Of a stretch of DNA of 40,790 nt, positions 40,480 to 40,790 are shown piece by piece. The stretch spans positions 1 through 40,790 of the forward strand of contig JALRCA010000189.1 of assembly GCA_023257515.1 (NCBI GenBank), written 5' to 3'. The DNA comes from Aeromicrobium sp. (GTDB lineage: Bacteria; Actinomycetota; Actinomycetes; Propionibacteriales; Nocardioidaceae). A program made the translations under genes and the position numbers. Below the pieces are notes generated by a model that saw nothing but the letters and a program-made list of their open reading frames with translations, was not told where the DNA came from and searched no databases. How positions within the stretch are numbered: position 1 is the first letter of the stretch; each line of letters begins with the position of its first letter.

Positions 40480-40790
40480 TCATGGGGTCCAGTGCTCGTC
40501 GACGAGCCTCACGGCCTCGTCGCGCGACAGACCGGAGCGGCGCAGCGTCTCGACGTACGTGCGGGCGGCCGCCCGGGCGTCGGCGTCGTCGAGCCGGCTC
40601 GAGCGCACGAACGTCCCGCGACGGCCCTGGGTCTCGATCAGGCCGTCGGCCTCGAGCTCGCGGTAGACCCGGGCGGCGGTGTTGACCGCCACGTGCAGGT
40701 CGGCGGCGAGCTGTCGGACCGTCGGGAGGCGGTGCCCGGGTGCGAGGGCGCCGTCCGCGACGGCTGCCGCGATCTGACGACGCACCTGCT
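40480..40790 (-). CDS. GntR-family regulator (YtrA-like), 5' end beyond the window
   Basis: At least 102 residues are visible and the frame stays open to the right edge. The GntR winged helix is nearly complete (QVRRQIAAAVADGALAPGHR, LPTVRQLAADLHVAVNTAAR, VYRELEADGLIETQGRRGTFV). The short helical tail of about 35 residues, rather than a FadR or UTRA ligand domain, places it in the YtrA-like group that often controls ABC exporters. The GTG at 40785 could in principle be the start, but relatives have about 20 residues (LYEQ-type segment) before it, so the gene most likely begins outside. Confidence 0.88.
   Translation of the reverse strand, partial: QVRRQIAAAVADGALAPGHRLPTVRQLAADLHVAVNTAARVYRELEADGLIETQGRRGTFVRSSRLDDADARAAARTYVETLRRSGLSRDEAVRLVDEHWTP

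Overview
The window is very GC-rich DNA with GTG starts, frequent 4-base ATGA/GTGA overlaps between genes, several leaderless promoters (a TANNNT box 6 bases before the start codon) and a WhiB-family regulator. It therefore comes from an actinobacterium. The gene set (dimethylglycine oxidase very close to the Arthrobacter type, heterotetrameric sarcosine oxidase, PspC/LuxR stress module) fits a soil or marine Nocardioidaceae-like organism, but that rank is an inference. No rRNA, tRNA, CRISPR array, insertion sequence or prophage was seen.

Layout. 1-2.7 kb: the 3' end of a lytic transglycosylase, a gene-poor stretch with a truncated gene remnant, then (minus strand) nhaA, a DUF4345-type membrane protein and a hotdog thioesterase. 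2.8-5.3 kb (plus): gamma-glutamyltransferase and a glycerophosphodiester phosphodiesterase. 5.3-9.1 kb: an envelope-stress locus, with three minus-strand genes (two carry PspC domains) divergent from a PspC-fused histidine kinase and its LuxR-type response regulator. 9.1-12.7 kb: small regulatory and orphan genes (DUF2000/AraC pair, a WhiB3-like operon, a MerR-type HTH protein, a DUF2945 protein and two small proteins). 12.8-15.1 kb (minus): a compact cassette made of a 53-residue two-repeat acidic peptide, a JmjC/cupin oxygenase and a thioredoxin-fold ferredoxin.

15.2-34.4 kb is an almost unbroken island for quaternary-amine metabolism. The bet operon (betB, betA, ABC ATPase, fused double permease, lipoprotein binding protein) imports choline/betaine and oxidises choline to glycine betaine. 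A three-component Rieske oxygenase would demethylate betaine to dimethylglycine. Dimethylglycine oxidase and sarcosine oxidase (soxBDAG) take it on to sarcosine and glycine. Two IclR regulators sit inside the island. The betB and dimethylglycine oxidase promoters carry the same 39-bp inverted repeat (TGTTGC-N27-GCAACA) at nearly the same place just after the -10 box, which suggests common control of the first and last steps.

34.5-40.8 kb: a two-gene ABC exporter (minus), zwf (plus), a SulP transporter fused to a beta-carbonic anhydrase (plus), and the 3' part of a GntR regulator (minus).

The points most worth a second look are the repeat-peptide/JmjC cassette (a candidate peptide-modification system), the shared 39-bp operators, and a hairpin element present in two copies near 0.5 and 10.4 kb.
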